Part shown: piece by piece, positions 34,256 through 44,636 of the stretch | Numbering within the stretch: the first letter of the stretch is position 1 | Layout of the letters: each line of letters begins with the position of its first letter | NCBI RefSeq assembly: GCF_033807715.1 | Contig: NC_084592.1 | Location: forward strand, 1,222,501 to 1,286,500 | Reading direction: 5' to 3' | DNA from: Cololabis saira | Lineage: Eukaryota > Chordata > Actinopteri > Beloniformes > Belonidae | DNA length: 64,000 nt | Notes under the pieces: generated by a model | What the model saw: only the letters and a program-made list of their open reading frames with translations | Database searches by the model: none | Told to the model about the DNA's origin: nothing | Position numbers and translations under genes: made by a program

Positions 34256-36005
34256 GGCTCTAGATAGTCCGTTTACGACCCCCGCTGCATGGCCCGGATC
34301 AAAGCCGGACGCAGCGGAGCCCGAAAACCAGGCTTCGGAGGGGGGTGCTGCCTCTTTGAACAGACCCAAAAGCTTTAAATACCAGCAACCCCCCCCAGCC
34401 TGAAACCCGCTTTAATGTGCCTCCTAAAATGGCCACCTTGCCATGAACTACAACCCCCAGCATGCCTTGCGTGGGGGGGCGGCGCCTACAAGCGGCGCGC
34501 ATCCAATCACAAACGAGGCACCGATGACGTCACCGCAGCGCGCGTAGGATCAAAACTCTGCAGCTGCTCCCTTTCGCTCTCTTCCGATCAACCTCTCTTC
34601 CTGAGCAGCTGGACCTTCTGGCTCCGGGCCAAAGGTCCCATCTCCTTCTCTCCCCCCGGCTGGGGGGTAAGGCCCGCATCGGATCGGGCCGCTCCGTTGG
34701 ACCAGCGGTCTCCGGGAGGCTCCGGCTCCCAACTAAACTCTGTCCTCTTTAAGTTTTGCAGATCCGAGCTCACAACGCCCACGCGCTCCTGGCAATCAGA
34801 TCGGGACACAGCTGCGACTGAACGCTCCGACCGAAGCCCCCCTCCCCGCTCCGAGCCCCCTGTCTGCTGGCCGCGCAGGGATCGGGACGGACGGCCGGCG
34901 TCTCGCCCGGTTGTGAGCTTTCCCGGGGCCTGGACGGCCGCGCGTCGGTGACCGGCAAGCAGGGAAGCACGGCAGGAGAGACCGGTCCCCCGCCGCGCCT
35001 AGGAATGCGTGTGAGCCTCCGTTTGGTCCGGAACCACGGCCCGGCACGAGGCGGCCCCGCCGCTGTCTAATCCGTTTCAGGGGAAGGCACGGCCCCAGTC
35101 GACAAAACCCGCAGGCACCCGATCCGGATCCCAGAGGAGACGTGAGCCCGTGAGCAGTGATCAGTAGGACTAAGAGCGGTTCAGAACTGTGAAGTCGTGA
35201 TCCCTGTTTATCAGTAACTCAAGAGCGTTTTCAGAGCTAAATCTGTGTTCAGAGCTGAGATTACATCAGCATCATTATCAAGACTGTTGTCATTAATTTG
35301 TAGTCACCACTTTCTGCTAGTCATTCATGCTTTAAAGCGCCGTTTCGCCAGTTGATCACGGTTTAAACACCGGGATCACCATCCGGTCTGATTGCACGTG
35401 GCGTGGTTACAGTCCCGCCATCTTTAAAAACTGCAACCATCTTTATGCAGCCACAATGTTTTACACCGTAGATGTTTTTTATCATCTTTGTTATTGCTTT
35501 GATTTCTTTTTTCATTCCATGCATTTAACCTTCATTTCATTTTTATTGATTGTTGTTTTTCTAGTTAATTAATGGTTTTGTAATAATGTAGTTTGCCATC
35601 AGGATTTATTGGGTATTTATTTACATCTTTTTGATACCCATATGTAAATAAATTCTGATTGATTTTTAATGAGTGGTTTCTGTTGTTTCATACAAGATTT
35701 GGTCACAAACTGATTGTTTAGGCAGAGCCAGTGCTCGGATCTCACTCCTTCAATTGTTATTCTGTAAGTGATAGTAAGATTTGGTGTTCCGCAGGATAAT
35801 CCTAATCATATGAGACTGATGTTCTGCTGTTTAGTTATCATTTTCCCTGGATTAAGGCCCCGGGGTGGTGCCCCTACGAGAATTATTATCATTTTGGTAA
35901 CTCAATTTGATAAATAGTCAACTTTATTAATTATTAATAATTCTTTAATAGAATTTTCATTAGCCTTCGATAACTGACCAGCTCAGCTACCTGAGTTGCA
36001 CAACA
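34256..36005 (+). repeat. LTR-like repeat with CpG-rich promoter-like 5' half
   Basis: The 3' half (about 35390-36005) ends in GAGTTGCACAACA and is present in inverted orientation at 63390-64000, and, more decayed, at about 50040-50380. TG...CA-type ends are suggested by the boundary TGTTGTGCAAC at 63390. The 5' half is GC/CpG-rich with promoter motifs (see 34372-34540); whether it belongs to the same repeat cannot be tested because the second copy leaves the window. An AATAAA lies at 35647-35652. It could be a long LTR or a host promoter next to a repeat. Confidence 0.5.
34372..34540 (+). promoter_or_regulatory. CpG-rich promoter-like cluster: TATA-like, ZNF143-like, CCAAT, CRE
   Basis: In 170 bp: TTTAAATA at 34374-34381, a 25-bp match to the ZNF143/Staf consensus at 34447-34471 (ACTACAACCCCCAGCATGCC and following bases), CCAAT at 34503-34507 and a perfect CRE TGACGTCA at 34525-34532. 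The sequence then becomes pyrimidine-rich (CTCCCTTTCGCTCTCTTCC) as near some transcription starts. The order suggests transcription to the right from about 34550. No ORF of note follows. Confidence 0.55.
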
Positions 36006-36295
36006 CATTTCATCCAATAAACATATAGATGTGGTTTGGTCAAAGAGAGCAAGCAACAGTTTGTTGTTGTTCTGTTGTTTCCAGTTACGCACCAAATGGC
36101 AGCTAATGAGAGGAGGGTTATTACGAAGAATACCCTTCCCAACGTGAACATGAATTTTGCTTTTCTAGTATGACTTCAATACTAGTTATTGTTTGTTCAT
36201 AACAAGCACCATTAACACGCGTAGATGAGTTCATACGTGTACGTGTCACAGAATGATAATGAGGTTTTTTAGGGCCCTATTGTACCTTCAATGTT
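36006..36295. other. No feature recognised
   Basis: AT-rich sequence between the LTR-like repeat and the R copy, possibly internal sequence of the former. Confidence 0.4.
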
Positions 36296-36746
36296 TATTA
36301 TTAGGGCCCGAGCACTGACAGTGCGAAGGCCCTATTGTATCTGTAGGAATTGTTTTTTTTTATTTTTATTTTTCCGACTAAATGAGGGCCTTTTTTCCCC
36401 CCTAAACGTGGCCCCAAAGTCACCAAATTTTGCACCAAGCCTGGCAAAAAATCTGATATTTAATAGTTTGCATTAATGGGCGTGGCCTAATGGCTCAACA
36501 GCGCCCCGGAGAAAACTTTGTGCCTCAAGCCCCACAATACAGTTTGACGTACAAGCACGAAAATCGGTACACACCTGTATCATGTCGCAACTTAAAGAAA
36601 AGTCTCTTGGCGCCATGGCCGAAACGAACAGAAAGGTGGCCATTTTTTATTAATCGTGTAATTTTGGCGCAATTTATGCCATTTCTTCGGCCGCTTCTTC
36701 GCCCGAACCGTAACGTGCACCCAGGTGTGTTATACATCAAAATGTG
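36296..36746 (-). repeat. R-family repeat, minus orientation, 3' part left of the L1 insertion
   Basis: Starts with the inverted R 3' terminus (ATTATTAGGGCCCGAGCACT) and runs through the complements of the R modules to TACATCAAAATGTG (36733-36746), where an L1 is inserted. The repeat continues at 41848 with the same 14 bp. Confidence 0.9.
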
Positions 36747-39300
36747 TGACCCCTGTTTAATAAATTCAGTCTTTAGAGACTTTTACTATAAATTATACTC
36801 GTCACAAATTGAACCATCTGATCAATCCATTAATGAGTTTCTTGGAGACATTAATCTGCCGAAGTTACATCAGGAACAGGTTATGAATTTAGACTCACCG
36901 CTCTCAATAGGAGAACTCCATGAAGCTCTTCAACATATGCCCAATAATAAAGCTCCGGGCCCAGATGGTTTCCCAGCTGAATTTTACAAGGAATTCTGGA
37001 GTATATTAGCACCAACATTTTATAAAATGATTCTAAATGCTAGGGAAAATAAAAGCTTACCCTTAAATATGAACTCTGCTAATATTAGTCTTTTATTAAA
37101 ACCGGACAAGGATCCCTTGCTCCCATCGAGCTACCGCCCAATTTCACTGATAAATGTAGACCTTAAAATAATTAGCAAGGCCATTACTGAACGTCTGAAA
37201 AGAGTCACCCCTTCTATTATACATCCGGATCAAACAGGCTTCATTAAAGGTAGACATTCGTCTACTAATATTCGCAGATTATTAAATATTATAGACTATT
37301 CGAGTATCAATAAACAGGAGACTACTATTATATCCTTAGACGCGGAAAAAGCATTTGATAAGGTAAATTGGAAGTTTCTATTGGCAACTTTGCATAAATT
37401 TGGATTTGGCGAATCTTTCATTGACTGGATAAAAATATTATACAGCTCTCCCAAGGCACGTGTAAGGACAAATGATCAAATCTCTACAAGTTTTACCTTG
37501 CAAAGAGGCACTAGACAGGGTTGCCCTCTCTCTCCCTCATTATTTGCAATATTTATTGAACCTTTAGCAGCAGCTATTAGACAAAATCAAAATATTAAAG
37601 GTATACAATGTAAAATATTAGAGCACAAAATTAGTCTTTATGCGGATGACGTACTCCTCTTCCTCCAGAACTCACGATCTTCACTATCACAGACAATTGC
37701 ACTTATAGAGGGATTTTCATCTCTGTCTGATTATTCTATTAATTGGTCTAAATCCACTGTTCTGTGTGTTAACTGCAATTTTAGGAATATAACCAGTACT
37801 CAATTACAATCAGGGAACATTAGATATTTAGGCATAAACATCTCCCCTAGGCTGTCAGAGTTAATAAAATTAAATCATGTTCAGCTTATAAAGAAAATAG
37901 AAGATGATCTTTCCAGATGGAGCTCTCTCCCCATTTCGCTCATGGGTAGAATAGCCACCATTAAAATGATGGTTTTACCAAAAGTAAATTATTTTTTCTC
38001 AATGATACCATGCAAACCCCCTCTTTCCTGGTTTAAATCGTTGGACTCATATGTATCAAAATTTCTGTGGAAAAATAAAACTCCACGTATTAGTTTAAAG
38101 ACATTGCAAAAATCCAAAGAATATGGAGGTTTAGAATTACCTAATTTTCAGTATTACTTCATAGCCAGTAAGTTACAGTATATTGTAAAATGGTCAAAAG
38201 ATCATCCTTTAGATAGTCAATGGCTGGACTCAGAGCAAGTGTTTTGTAATGAACTAGAAATCTCAGAGTTACCATTTATTAGTCAAAGTATCAAACGTCA
38301 TCAATGTTTCAAAAGCATTAATATTAGCACAACTTTATCAGCTTGGTGGGAATTTCTTAAAATAGCTAAAATTTCACTTTTTCCATGTGACCGTACACCC
38401 ATATGGAACAACCCAGACATCGTGAAAAAGGATAAAAAGATGGTTAACTTCGTTCAATGGAGAGATCAAGGAATACGGTACTTACAGCACGTAATTGTAG
38501 GAGGACAGTTTGTACCTTTCAATACACTTATTGTTCAATACGGAGTTAGCAGGAATAAATTTTTAGAGTATCAACAACTTAAGGCAATAATAAATAAAAC
38601 ATACAAAATTAGCCAATTAGATTTACAACTTCCCGCTAAGATAATAGATTTATTGAATCTAAGCACTTTAAAGTTGTTATCAAAACTCTACAGGTTAGTG
38701 TCTAAACTGGACGATTCAGTCTCTCTCCCGATCTCTAAGTGGGAGGCGGATCTCTCTCTTAATACCGACCAGTTTTCTTGGTCACAAATATGCTTAAATA
38801 CGTTTACTATGACTAAAAACCCAAACCTACAACTTATACAGTACAAAGTTCTTCATAGAATACATTATACTGGACAAAGGATGTTCCAGATGGGCTTTGT
38901 CACCTCTAATATCTGTTCACAGTGCACAGAGAACACCCCAGATAATTATATGCATGCTTTATGGTTCTGTACACCGGTACAGAGGTTCTGGAAGGAGATT
39001 TGTGAGGATTTATCCACATGGATCAACCACAGAATCCCAGTATGCCCCACGGTATGTATATTAGGCCACCTGGGAGACACTCAAATAGATCCTAATTGGA
39101 CACACCGGGTTCTCACTGCCTTATGTATCGCAAAGAAAACCATTTTAGTAAATTGGAAACAAAAATCCAGTTTATGTATCAACCATTTTAGGAATCTTTT
39201 ATCAGATCATATTAGTAGTGAGATAATGTCTGCCTCCACTGAACAACATTCGGCTGAATTACACTCTCTGTGGTCCCCGTTTATTGGCTTCGTTACCTAG
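36490..39300 (+). CDS. L1 ORF2 fragment (reverse transcriptase), fused to R-derived start
   Basis: Open for 936 codons. The first about 85 codons (to 36746) come from the R repeat, whose ATG happens to be in frame; the L1 part starts at 36747. RT fingers: NKAPGPDGFPAEFYKEFW and SYRPISLINVDLKIISKAI. Motif A: SLDAEKAFD with the catalytic Asp at 37339-37341. Motif B: GTRQGCPLSPSLF. Motif C: YADD at 37639-37650. The C-terminus has a Cys/His cluster (CSQC...H...C, about 38917-38970) as in L1 ORF2. All catalytic residues are present, but without the endonuclease and a natural start the copy should not be autonomous. Whether the fusion ORF is transcribed is unknown. Confidence 0.9.
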   Translation: MAQQRPGENFVPQAPQYSLTYKHENRYTPVSCRNLKKSLLAPWPKRTERWPFFINRVILAQFMPFLRPLLRPNRNVHPGVLYIKMCDPCLINSVFRDFYYKLYSSQIEPSDQSINEFLGDINLPKLHQEQVMNLDSPLSIGELHEALQHMPNNKAPGPDGFPAEFYKEFWSILAPTFYKMILNARENKSLPLNMNSANISLLLKPDKDPLLPSSYRPISLINVDLKIISKAITERLKRVTPSIIHPDQTGFIKGRHSSTNIRRLLNIIDYSSINKQETTIISLDAEKAFDKVNWKFLLATLHKFGFGESFIDWIKILYSSPKARVRTNDQISTSFTLQRGTRQGCPLSPSLFAIFIEPLAAAIRQNQNIKGIQCKILEHKISLYADDVLLFLQNSRSSLSQTIALIEGFSSLSDYSINWSKSTVLCVNCNFRNITSTQLQSGNIRYLGINISPRLSELIKLNHVQLIKKIEDDLSRWSSLPISLMGRIATIKMMVLPKVNYFFSMIPCKPPLSWFKSLDSYVSKFLWKNKTPRISLKTLQKSKEYGGLELPNFQYYFIASKLQYIVKWSKDHPLDSQWLDSEQVFCNELEISELPFISQSIKRHQCFKSINISTTLSAWWEFLKIAKISLFPCDRTPIWNNPDIVKKDKKMVNFVQWRDQGIRYLQHVIVGGQFVPFNTLIVQYGVSRNKFLEYQQLKAIINKTYKISQLDLQLPAKIIDLLNLSTLKLLSKLYRLVSKLDDSVSLPISKWEADLSLNTDQFSWSQICLNTFTMTKNPNLQLIQYKVLHRIHYTGQRMFQMGFVTSNICSQCTENTPDNYMHALWFCTPVQRFWKEICEDLSTWINHRIPVCPTVCILGHLGDTQIDPNWTHRVLTALCIAKKTILVNWKQKSSLCINHFRNLLSDHISSEIMSASTEQHSAELHSLWSPFIGFVT

Positions 39301-40562
39301 TGGGGGCGGGGGGGGTGGTGATCTCGTAGCCCTTGGGGTTGGGGGTCGGCTTGGGGGGTCTGGGGCGCGGGCCTCTGGTGGCCCCTGGGGGGTGGTGGGG
39401 GGGGCCGCGGGGCCCTGTCCCTAGCCGGTGGGGGCCTTGGGGGCCTGTGGGGGGGGTTACCTCATGGCGGTGGGGGGGGGTGGCTGGGGAGGGCTCGGGC
39501 GGGGGGCTGTGGCTGGGGCGTCTCCGGGCCTCCCGGGGGGGGCGGGGCCGTGGACGTGGGGGTCCCACCCGGAGGGCCCGGCCCTGCCTGGGTGGGGGGT
39601 GGCTGTCTGCGCTGGGGGGGCATTGCTGCCTTGGTCCTCCGTCGCTGGGCGGGGGCCAAGTGCCCCTGCGGATGTGGGGACTCCGGGACCCTTGGGGTGT
39701 CCGCCGGGGTGGCCTCGGGGGGGGGTGGGGCCGGGTCCGGGGAGCGGGCTTCCCCTGACCGGGGGGTGCACGGGCGGGCGCGACGGCGGGGTGGCACCAT
39801 TCCCAGGTATCTATGTCTTATGTTGTCAGTATGAATGGGAGGATGTTGGACCGTTTCCTCCTCCGTCTGGGGGCTCCGGCGGCGCCGGGGGCGCCCTTGG
39901 AGGTACGGTGTGGCCCTTGCCCGGCTCGGGGGGCCGGCCCCCGTCTACTGGACGGCCGGTGGGGGGACGCGGGTGTCTTATCAGGGCCGGCTTTGCTGGT
40001 CCTGCTTCCTGGCTTCGGCCTCCGCTCCCCCTCTTGCCCCCCCTACACGATTCATACGCACATAGGCGAAAGGCGGGGGGTCCGGGTCGTGGGGGGCACT
40101 GTCCCGCGGGGCCTGGCACTCCCCGCCTCACGGTTTTAACAGCAAAATAGACACTGCACACTCAACACTTAATAAATACATTTGACAAGGACACGTAGTT
40201 CGGGAGGGGGGGGGGTCTGTGTCAATCGATACTTGGCCCTCCCTCCTCCCTGTTTTTATGGCATTAATCACATGCACTCAACACAAGGGGCGGGAGGGGG
40301 TCCCACATCACCCGCGTTCCCTCACCGGCCTGGGCCTGGGACGGGTGGGTCGGGTTACCCGGGCCTGGCGGGGCCCGCCGTGCAGCCTGGGGTGCCTTCT
40401 GGCGGTGCTGGATCCCCCCGGGGAGGGGGAAACGGTGCGTGATTGTATGTCTGTGTCGGTGAGAATGCGGTATGGAAGGGTCCTGCCATGGAGGATTTGA
40501 GCCTCCATTGGCAGGACATCAAAAACTTAATAATTTATCAATATTATATTATACAAAGATGG

Positions 40563-40564
40563 TT

Positions 40565-40598
<34 letters not shown>

Positions 40599-40650
40599 GT
40601 ATTATTATTAGTATTATTATTATTATTATGTATAGTATATTATATTATTA
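40563..40650. repeat. (TTA)n-type microsatellite in the L1 3' UTR
   Basis: Trinucleotide ATT repeats interrupted at regular intervals by AGT. Confidence 0.9.
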
Positions 40651-41246
40651 TTAGTATAGGTATCGGATAGGTGAATGGATGAATGAATGGGATGCCTGGG
40701 TCTGGGGCCCTCCGTTGTCGGGCCTGCGCGGGTGTCGCCTTGTTGGGGGGTTCCCTCTCTCCGGGCCCGTCTCCGGTCCCCCCCGCTGCCTCTACGGCGG
40801 GGCGCCCCTCTGGTCTTGGAGGGCCACTTTCGTGGGGGACGGGTGCGCCTGCCCGCGTCGGCGGCCGGGCGGCTCTGTCTCTCCGGGCGGGCTGGCCCCC
40901 TGCCGGGTGGGGGTCGCTGGCCTGAAGGGTGAGGGCCTCCTGGCCGCGTGTCCGGCCCGGACCGGGTGGCCGGGGATTGCCTGGGTCGCGGTCCGCCGCC
41001 GCGGGATCCCTGGCTGCTTCTTTCCGCGCCGTGGGGGCCCCGCCCGCGGGCCCCCTCGGCCGCCGCCGGGTGGGGGGGGGGGCCTCGCAGGCGGTGGGTT
41101 GCCTCCCTCCTACTTCTCCCCTCTGTGGGGTTGCCGGTGGCCTGGGTTCCGGGCTCTTCCTTGTCGGCCTCTGGTCTCACGGGTGGCGGGGTTGCTCCCC
41201 CCCCTCCCCCACTATAGATACACTTCAGGTGGAGCTTTGTTTGGTT

Positions 41247-41250
<4 letters not shown>

Positions 41251-41301
<51 letters not shown>

Positions 41302-41317
41302 GTAATTTAGTCACACG

Positions 41318-41357
<40 letters not shown>

Positions 41358-41390
41358 CATGATCATATACATACACACACACACACATAG
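41251..41390. repeat. (CA)n microsatellites in the L1 3' UTR
   Basis: Two main CA runs (41251-41297 and 41321-41354) and shorter ones to 41390. Confidence 0.95.
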
Positions 41391-41847
41391 ACATACACAC
41401 TGGCTTGTTCACCTGCATGCTGGCTCTCTAGTTTTTGGGTTTAGGTAGCGGTAGCGATAGCTTAGCTCAGACTGCGATCAGATCTCAAGATTTAGGTCGA
41501 TTGCTGTTCGTGTTTTGGATGGCTCCGTGCCGGTTTCGTGCTTTGTTTGTGGTTTTTTTGTTGCAGATTTCCAGTGCTTGACGTGTGTCTCCGTGTGTTC
41601 CTGCTTCCTGGATTGGCAGTGGATGTCGTCACCACCCCCCCCCACCCCCTCCCCCCCCAAAAAAAAAAAAAAAAACACTGGGTTTGTATGTGTATATTTA
41701 TGTATGTGTACGCATATGTGTGCGTATATATATGTATATATTACATATAGTAATAATGCACATATATACACTTTTGGTTTCTACCGTCATGGTATCAATC
41801 AATAATATGTGTGCAGACAAGGTAAAAAAAAAAAAAAAAAAAAAAAA

Positions 41848-42467
41848 TACATCAAAATGTGCGTCTCGATCCTGCGACAATGCGCATGACTTTTCTCAGT
41901 CAAAAGCGCGCCCCCTCTTCATCTGATTATCCCTACTTTCTGCAAATAACCTTTGAATGGTTTGACATAGAGATTTCGTGGTTGGTGTCATCGGACTCAG
42001 TTTTGAGTACTTGACCTTCATTGGTGCAAATTAGCCCCACCCCTTCTTCTGATTGGTCGAGATTTCATAGTTCCTATTTTCGGCCATAACTTTTGAATGG
42101 TTTGACATAAAGACTCATGGGTGGTCTCATTGGACATGGTTTTGAATCCCTTGACCATAATTGGTGTGAACTAGCCCCACCCCCTCTTCCGATTGATCGA
42201 TATTTGATAGTTCCTATTTTCTGCCATAACTTTTGAATGGTTTGACATAAAGACATGTGGGTGGTGTCATCGGACTCGGTATTGAGTACTTGACCTTCAT
42301 TGGCCTGAATCAGCCCCACCCCTTCTTCTGATTGGTCGAGATTTCATAGTTCCTATTTTCGGCCATAACTTTTGAATGGTTTGACATAAAGACTCATGGG
42401 TGGTCTCATTGGACATGGTTTTGAATCCCTTGACCATAATTGGTGTGAACTAGCCCCACCCCCTCTT
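41848..42467 (-). repeat. R-family repeat, minus orientation, right of the L1 insertion
   Basis: Continues the copy split by L1. The complements of the GTAACAC-side modules come first, then the module with TTTTGAATGGTTTGACATAA, AGCCCCACCCC and CTTCTTCTGATTGGTCGA in four units about 140 bp apart. It stops at about 42467 without the 5' signature. Confidence 0.85.
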
Positions 42468-42868
42468 CTCTATCTTTTCAAAAAATCCTTTTACTTCCTT
42501 AATCTGAGTCATACTAAGAGTCCCACCCTCTGGAAACCCAGATTCTTCAGACCATTCATTCACACATACCAAACACTCCAATGTTCCAATGGGCCAATGC
42601 TTCTTTGACATGTCTTTACAAATATATCTGGAAGTATCTGGAAGACTGTCTGATTTACCAAATCTGTTACTCATCTTCTGTCAGAACATCTTCTGCGGGC
42701 CTTTCTGCCTTTGTGAACCTTCATCGGCGCAAAAGTGCTCAAATGCTCCGTCTATTAGTCCTCTATTTCACAATAAATGCTTTCTAGAAACAATAGACTT
42801 ATCCTTTCATACCATATTTTATTTCCTAGGGCTGTTTAAGTCTACACATTCACCCTAATAGTCACCCT
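42468..42868. other. Unassigned; minus-strand open frame
   Basis: A 74-codon minus-strand frame (42450-42674, MSNRFGKSDSLPDTSRYICK...) has normal-looking composition but no domain that I recognise; it could be a piece of a LINE ORF1 or a gene fragment. The rest is unassigned. Confidence 0.35.
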
Positions 42869-42979
42869 AATGGCGTTTTTACACTACTCAGCCCGACTCG
42901 ACTCGCCTCGGTTTTGCAGTTTTGCACTAAGGGTCGAGGCGTGCAGTACAGATACTTTTTATGTAACTACTACTAACTA

Positions 42980-43303
42980 CACCCACCCCCGGTCATCCCG
43001 TTGCTGCTTCCACCTGCCTGCTGTGCTGTTGCCGTCCCTGACCCACCAGTCTGGCCCTCGGCAGGAGGGTCCCCCCTGATGAGCCTGGTCCTGCTCAAGG
43101 TTTCTTCCCTCCTAAAGGGGAGTTTTTCCTTGCCACTGTTTGGCTTAAGGTTTTTCTCCCACTAGGGGAGTTTTTACCTGCCATTGTTTATGTAATAACT
43201 GCTCGGGGGTCATGTTCTGGGTATGGGTCTCTGTAAAGCGTCTAGAGACAACTCTGTTGTATTAGACGCTATATAAATAAAATTGAATTGAATTGAATTG
43301 AAC
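42980..43303 (+). mobile_element. L2 3' UTR and tail, nested
   Basis: CACCCCCGGTCATCCCGTTG, the GGGGAGTTTTTCCTTGCCAC block and the tail TAAATAAAATTGAATTGAAT; nearly the same as the 3' part of the copy at 10527-11436. Confidence 0.85.
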
Positions 43304-43435
43304 TACTCTGCCGAGGTTCTAAGCTGCTGAGTCGGCTGCATCTGACATCATCACACTACAGGCCACCGATTGGTCAGGGGGCGGAGCCGCAGATTTCCGA
43401 GTCAGGAGCCGGAAATCAGCGAAAGAGTGACTCTT
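43304..43435. promoter_or_regulatory. CCAAT/GC-box segment of the TIR element (single unit)
   Basis: Contains TCTGACATCATCACACTACA, ACCGATTGGTCAGGGGGCGG and GGAGCCGGAAATCAGCG. It is the single-copy counterpart of the 42-bp arrays at 12.6, 15.5 and 16.35 kb. In the element it lies upstream of the Myb-like coding fragment, so it is probably its promoter region (inference). Confidence 0.5.
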
Positions 43436-43494
43436 TTTTTTTTGTTATAAAGTTCTTTATTTTCTTTTTTTTTACAACAACATTAGACGACATC

Positions 43495-43530
<36 letters not shown>

Positions 43531-43531
43531 T

Positions 43532-43584
<53 letters not shown>

Positions 43585-44064
43585 AGGTGATGAAAGTAGA
43601 TACATAAATTGACAATATTAATTCGAGAGTAAATAAGTTAAACAAATAAATAATTATCATATAGAGTGGTGTAGCACTATACAATGTAGAATAATAATAT
43701 AGTAATATCCTAATATAATATAATTTTTATAAAATATTATAACATAACCAAATTATATCACCATACTATTATATATAGCGATATAATAATACAATAGTTA
43801 AACATCCCATGAGATTTCATAACTTAATATAATAATAAACTATGAAACAATACATCATGATAATGCCAAGAATAATTATTAGAATTAAAATGAGTAATTT
43901 ATGTATTGCAATGAGGGGTGAGGTCAGACCGGGGCGTCAGGGAAGCGAGCAGGAGACCCCCACCAGACTCCAGTTGCCCGACCGGGAGCCCCAGCAGGAG
44001 GCAAGTAGGACGGCAGTGAAAGGAAAGCTCCCCTCTCTTTTTCATTTTAAGTATTTTTAAGAAT
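43436..44064 (-). mobile_element. 5'-truncated L1-like retrocopy with 13-bp TSD
   Basis: Flanked by AAGAGTGACTCTT on both sides (43423-43435 and 44065-44077). On the minus strand it ends with AATAAAGAACTTTATAAC and an A tract, as expected of poly(A)-tailed target-primed retrotransposition. The body has GC-rich 3' UTR-like sequence (44060-43920), an AT-rich part and a TG/CA repeat (43497-43580). There is no coding sequence. Confidence 0.8.
43497..43580. repeat. (TG)n microsatellite
   Basis: About 40 TG units with a few TC interruptions. Confidence 0.95.
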
Positions 44065-44106
44065 AAGAGTGACTCTTGACGACGGCTTCTTGTTCATTTT
44101 ATTTGA

Positions 44107-44290
44107 CAGGCAATGGCAGCTGTTTCGTGAACCAACTCTGAGGTGCAGATGTTCATAAACCTGGTGCTGAGGAGAGAATTAAAAAGGGATCTAGACGGGC
44201 GATAAGGAACAAAAATATCTACCAGGAGCTCTGTCACTTCATAGCTGCTCACGGCTACCAACAGACTTTTCAGCAGCGCTGAGACAAACA
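44107..44290 (+). pseudogene. Myb/SANT-like fragment of the TIR element
   Basis: Preceded by a splice-acceptor-like TTTATTTGACAG. After one stop the plus strand reads SEVQMFINLVLRRELKRDLD, then, after a frameshift, RNKNIYQELCHFIAAHGYQQ, the pattern of Myb/SANT-like accessory proteins of fish Harbinger elements. The C-terminal helix and the rest are missing. Confidence 0.6.
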
Positions 44291-44412
44291 AAATAAAAAA
44301 TAAAAAAAGCGTTGCGGCCTGAAGCTTCTCTCACTCTCATTTTTTAACTTCATATCGAACACAAGCCACAGACCCAGCAGCACATATATCATCTCCTCCA
44401 TCTTCTAAAGCA

Positions 44413-44632
44413 CAGGTGTCAAACTGAATCCCAGAAGGGCCGGTGTCCTGCATGTTTTAGATGTTTCACTGCTTTGACACACCTGATTCTAATTAATCGT
44501 CACCAGCTTGTCATCAAAGTCTGGATAGTTCTGTTGATGACACAGTCACTTGTATCATGGTGCAATGAAGCAGGGAAACATCTAAAACCTGCAGGGACAC
44601 CAGCCCTCGAGGACTGGAGTCGGACACCCCTG
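44413..44632. mobile_element. hAT-type MITE
   Basis: About 220 bp with terminal inverted repeats: left CAGGTGTCAAACTGAATCCC, right complement CAGGGGTGTCCGACTCCAGT. The inner arms match too (TGTTTTAGATGTTTCACTGC against GGTTTTAGATGTTTCCCTGC). The 8-bp flanks are not clearly duplicated. Confidence 0.75.
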
Positions 44633-44636
44633 ATTT

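Larger units (their letters stand above)
39301..41823 (+). other. L1 3' UTR, very G-rich, with microsatellites
   Basis: 2.5 kb between the ORF2 stop and the poly(A). The plus strand has many runs of four or more G in 39301-40130 and 40690-41200, able to form G-quadruplexes. A TTA/GTA repeat is at 40563-40650, CA repeats at 41251-41297 and 41321-41354, and an oligo-C/oligo-A stretch at 41633-41676. The many long frames on both strands are composition artefacts. Guanine-rich 3' UTR tracts are known from mammalian L1. Confidence 0.8.
36747..41847 (+). mobile_element. 5'-truncated L1-clade LINE with poly(A) and 14-bp TSD
   Basis: 5101-bp insertion into an R repeat. Left flank TACATCAAAATGTG (36733-36746) and right flank TACATCAAAATGTG (41848-41861) are identical: a target-site duplication. 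It holds most of ORF2 from just before the RT (endonuclease and ORF1 lost by 5' truncation), a 2.5-kb G-rich 3' UTR with microsatellites, and a poly(A) tail (41824-41847). The open RT frame and exact duplication mark it as one of the youngest insertions in the window. Confidence 0.93.

Noticed and set aside
39293..41302. Many 90-240-codon Gly/Pro/Arg-rich ORFs
   Set aside because: G-rich L1 3' UTR gives few stops in several frames on both strands; no conserved protein.
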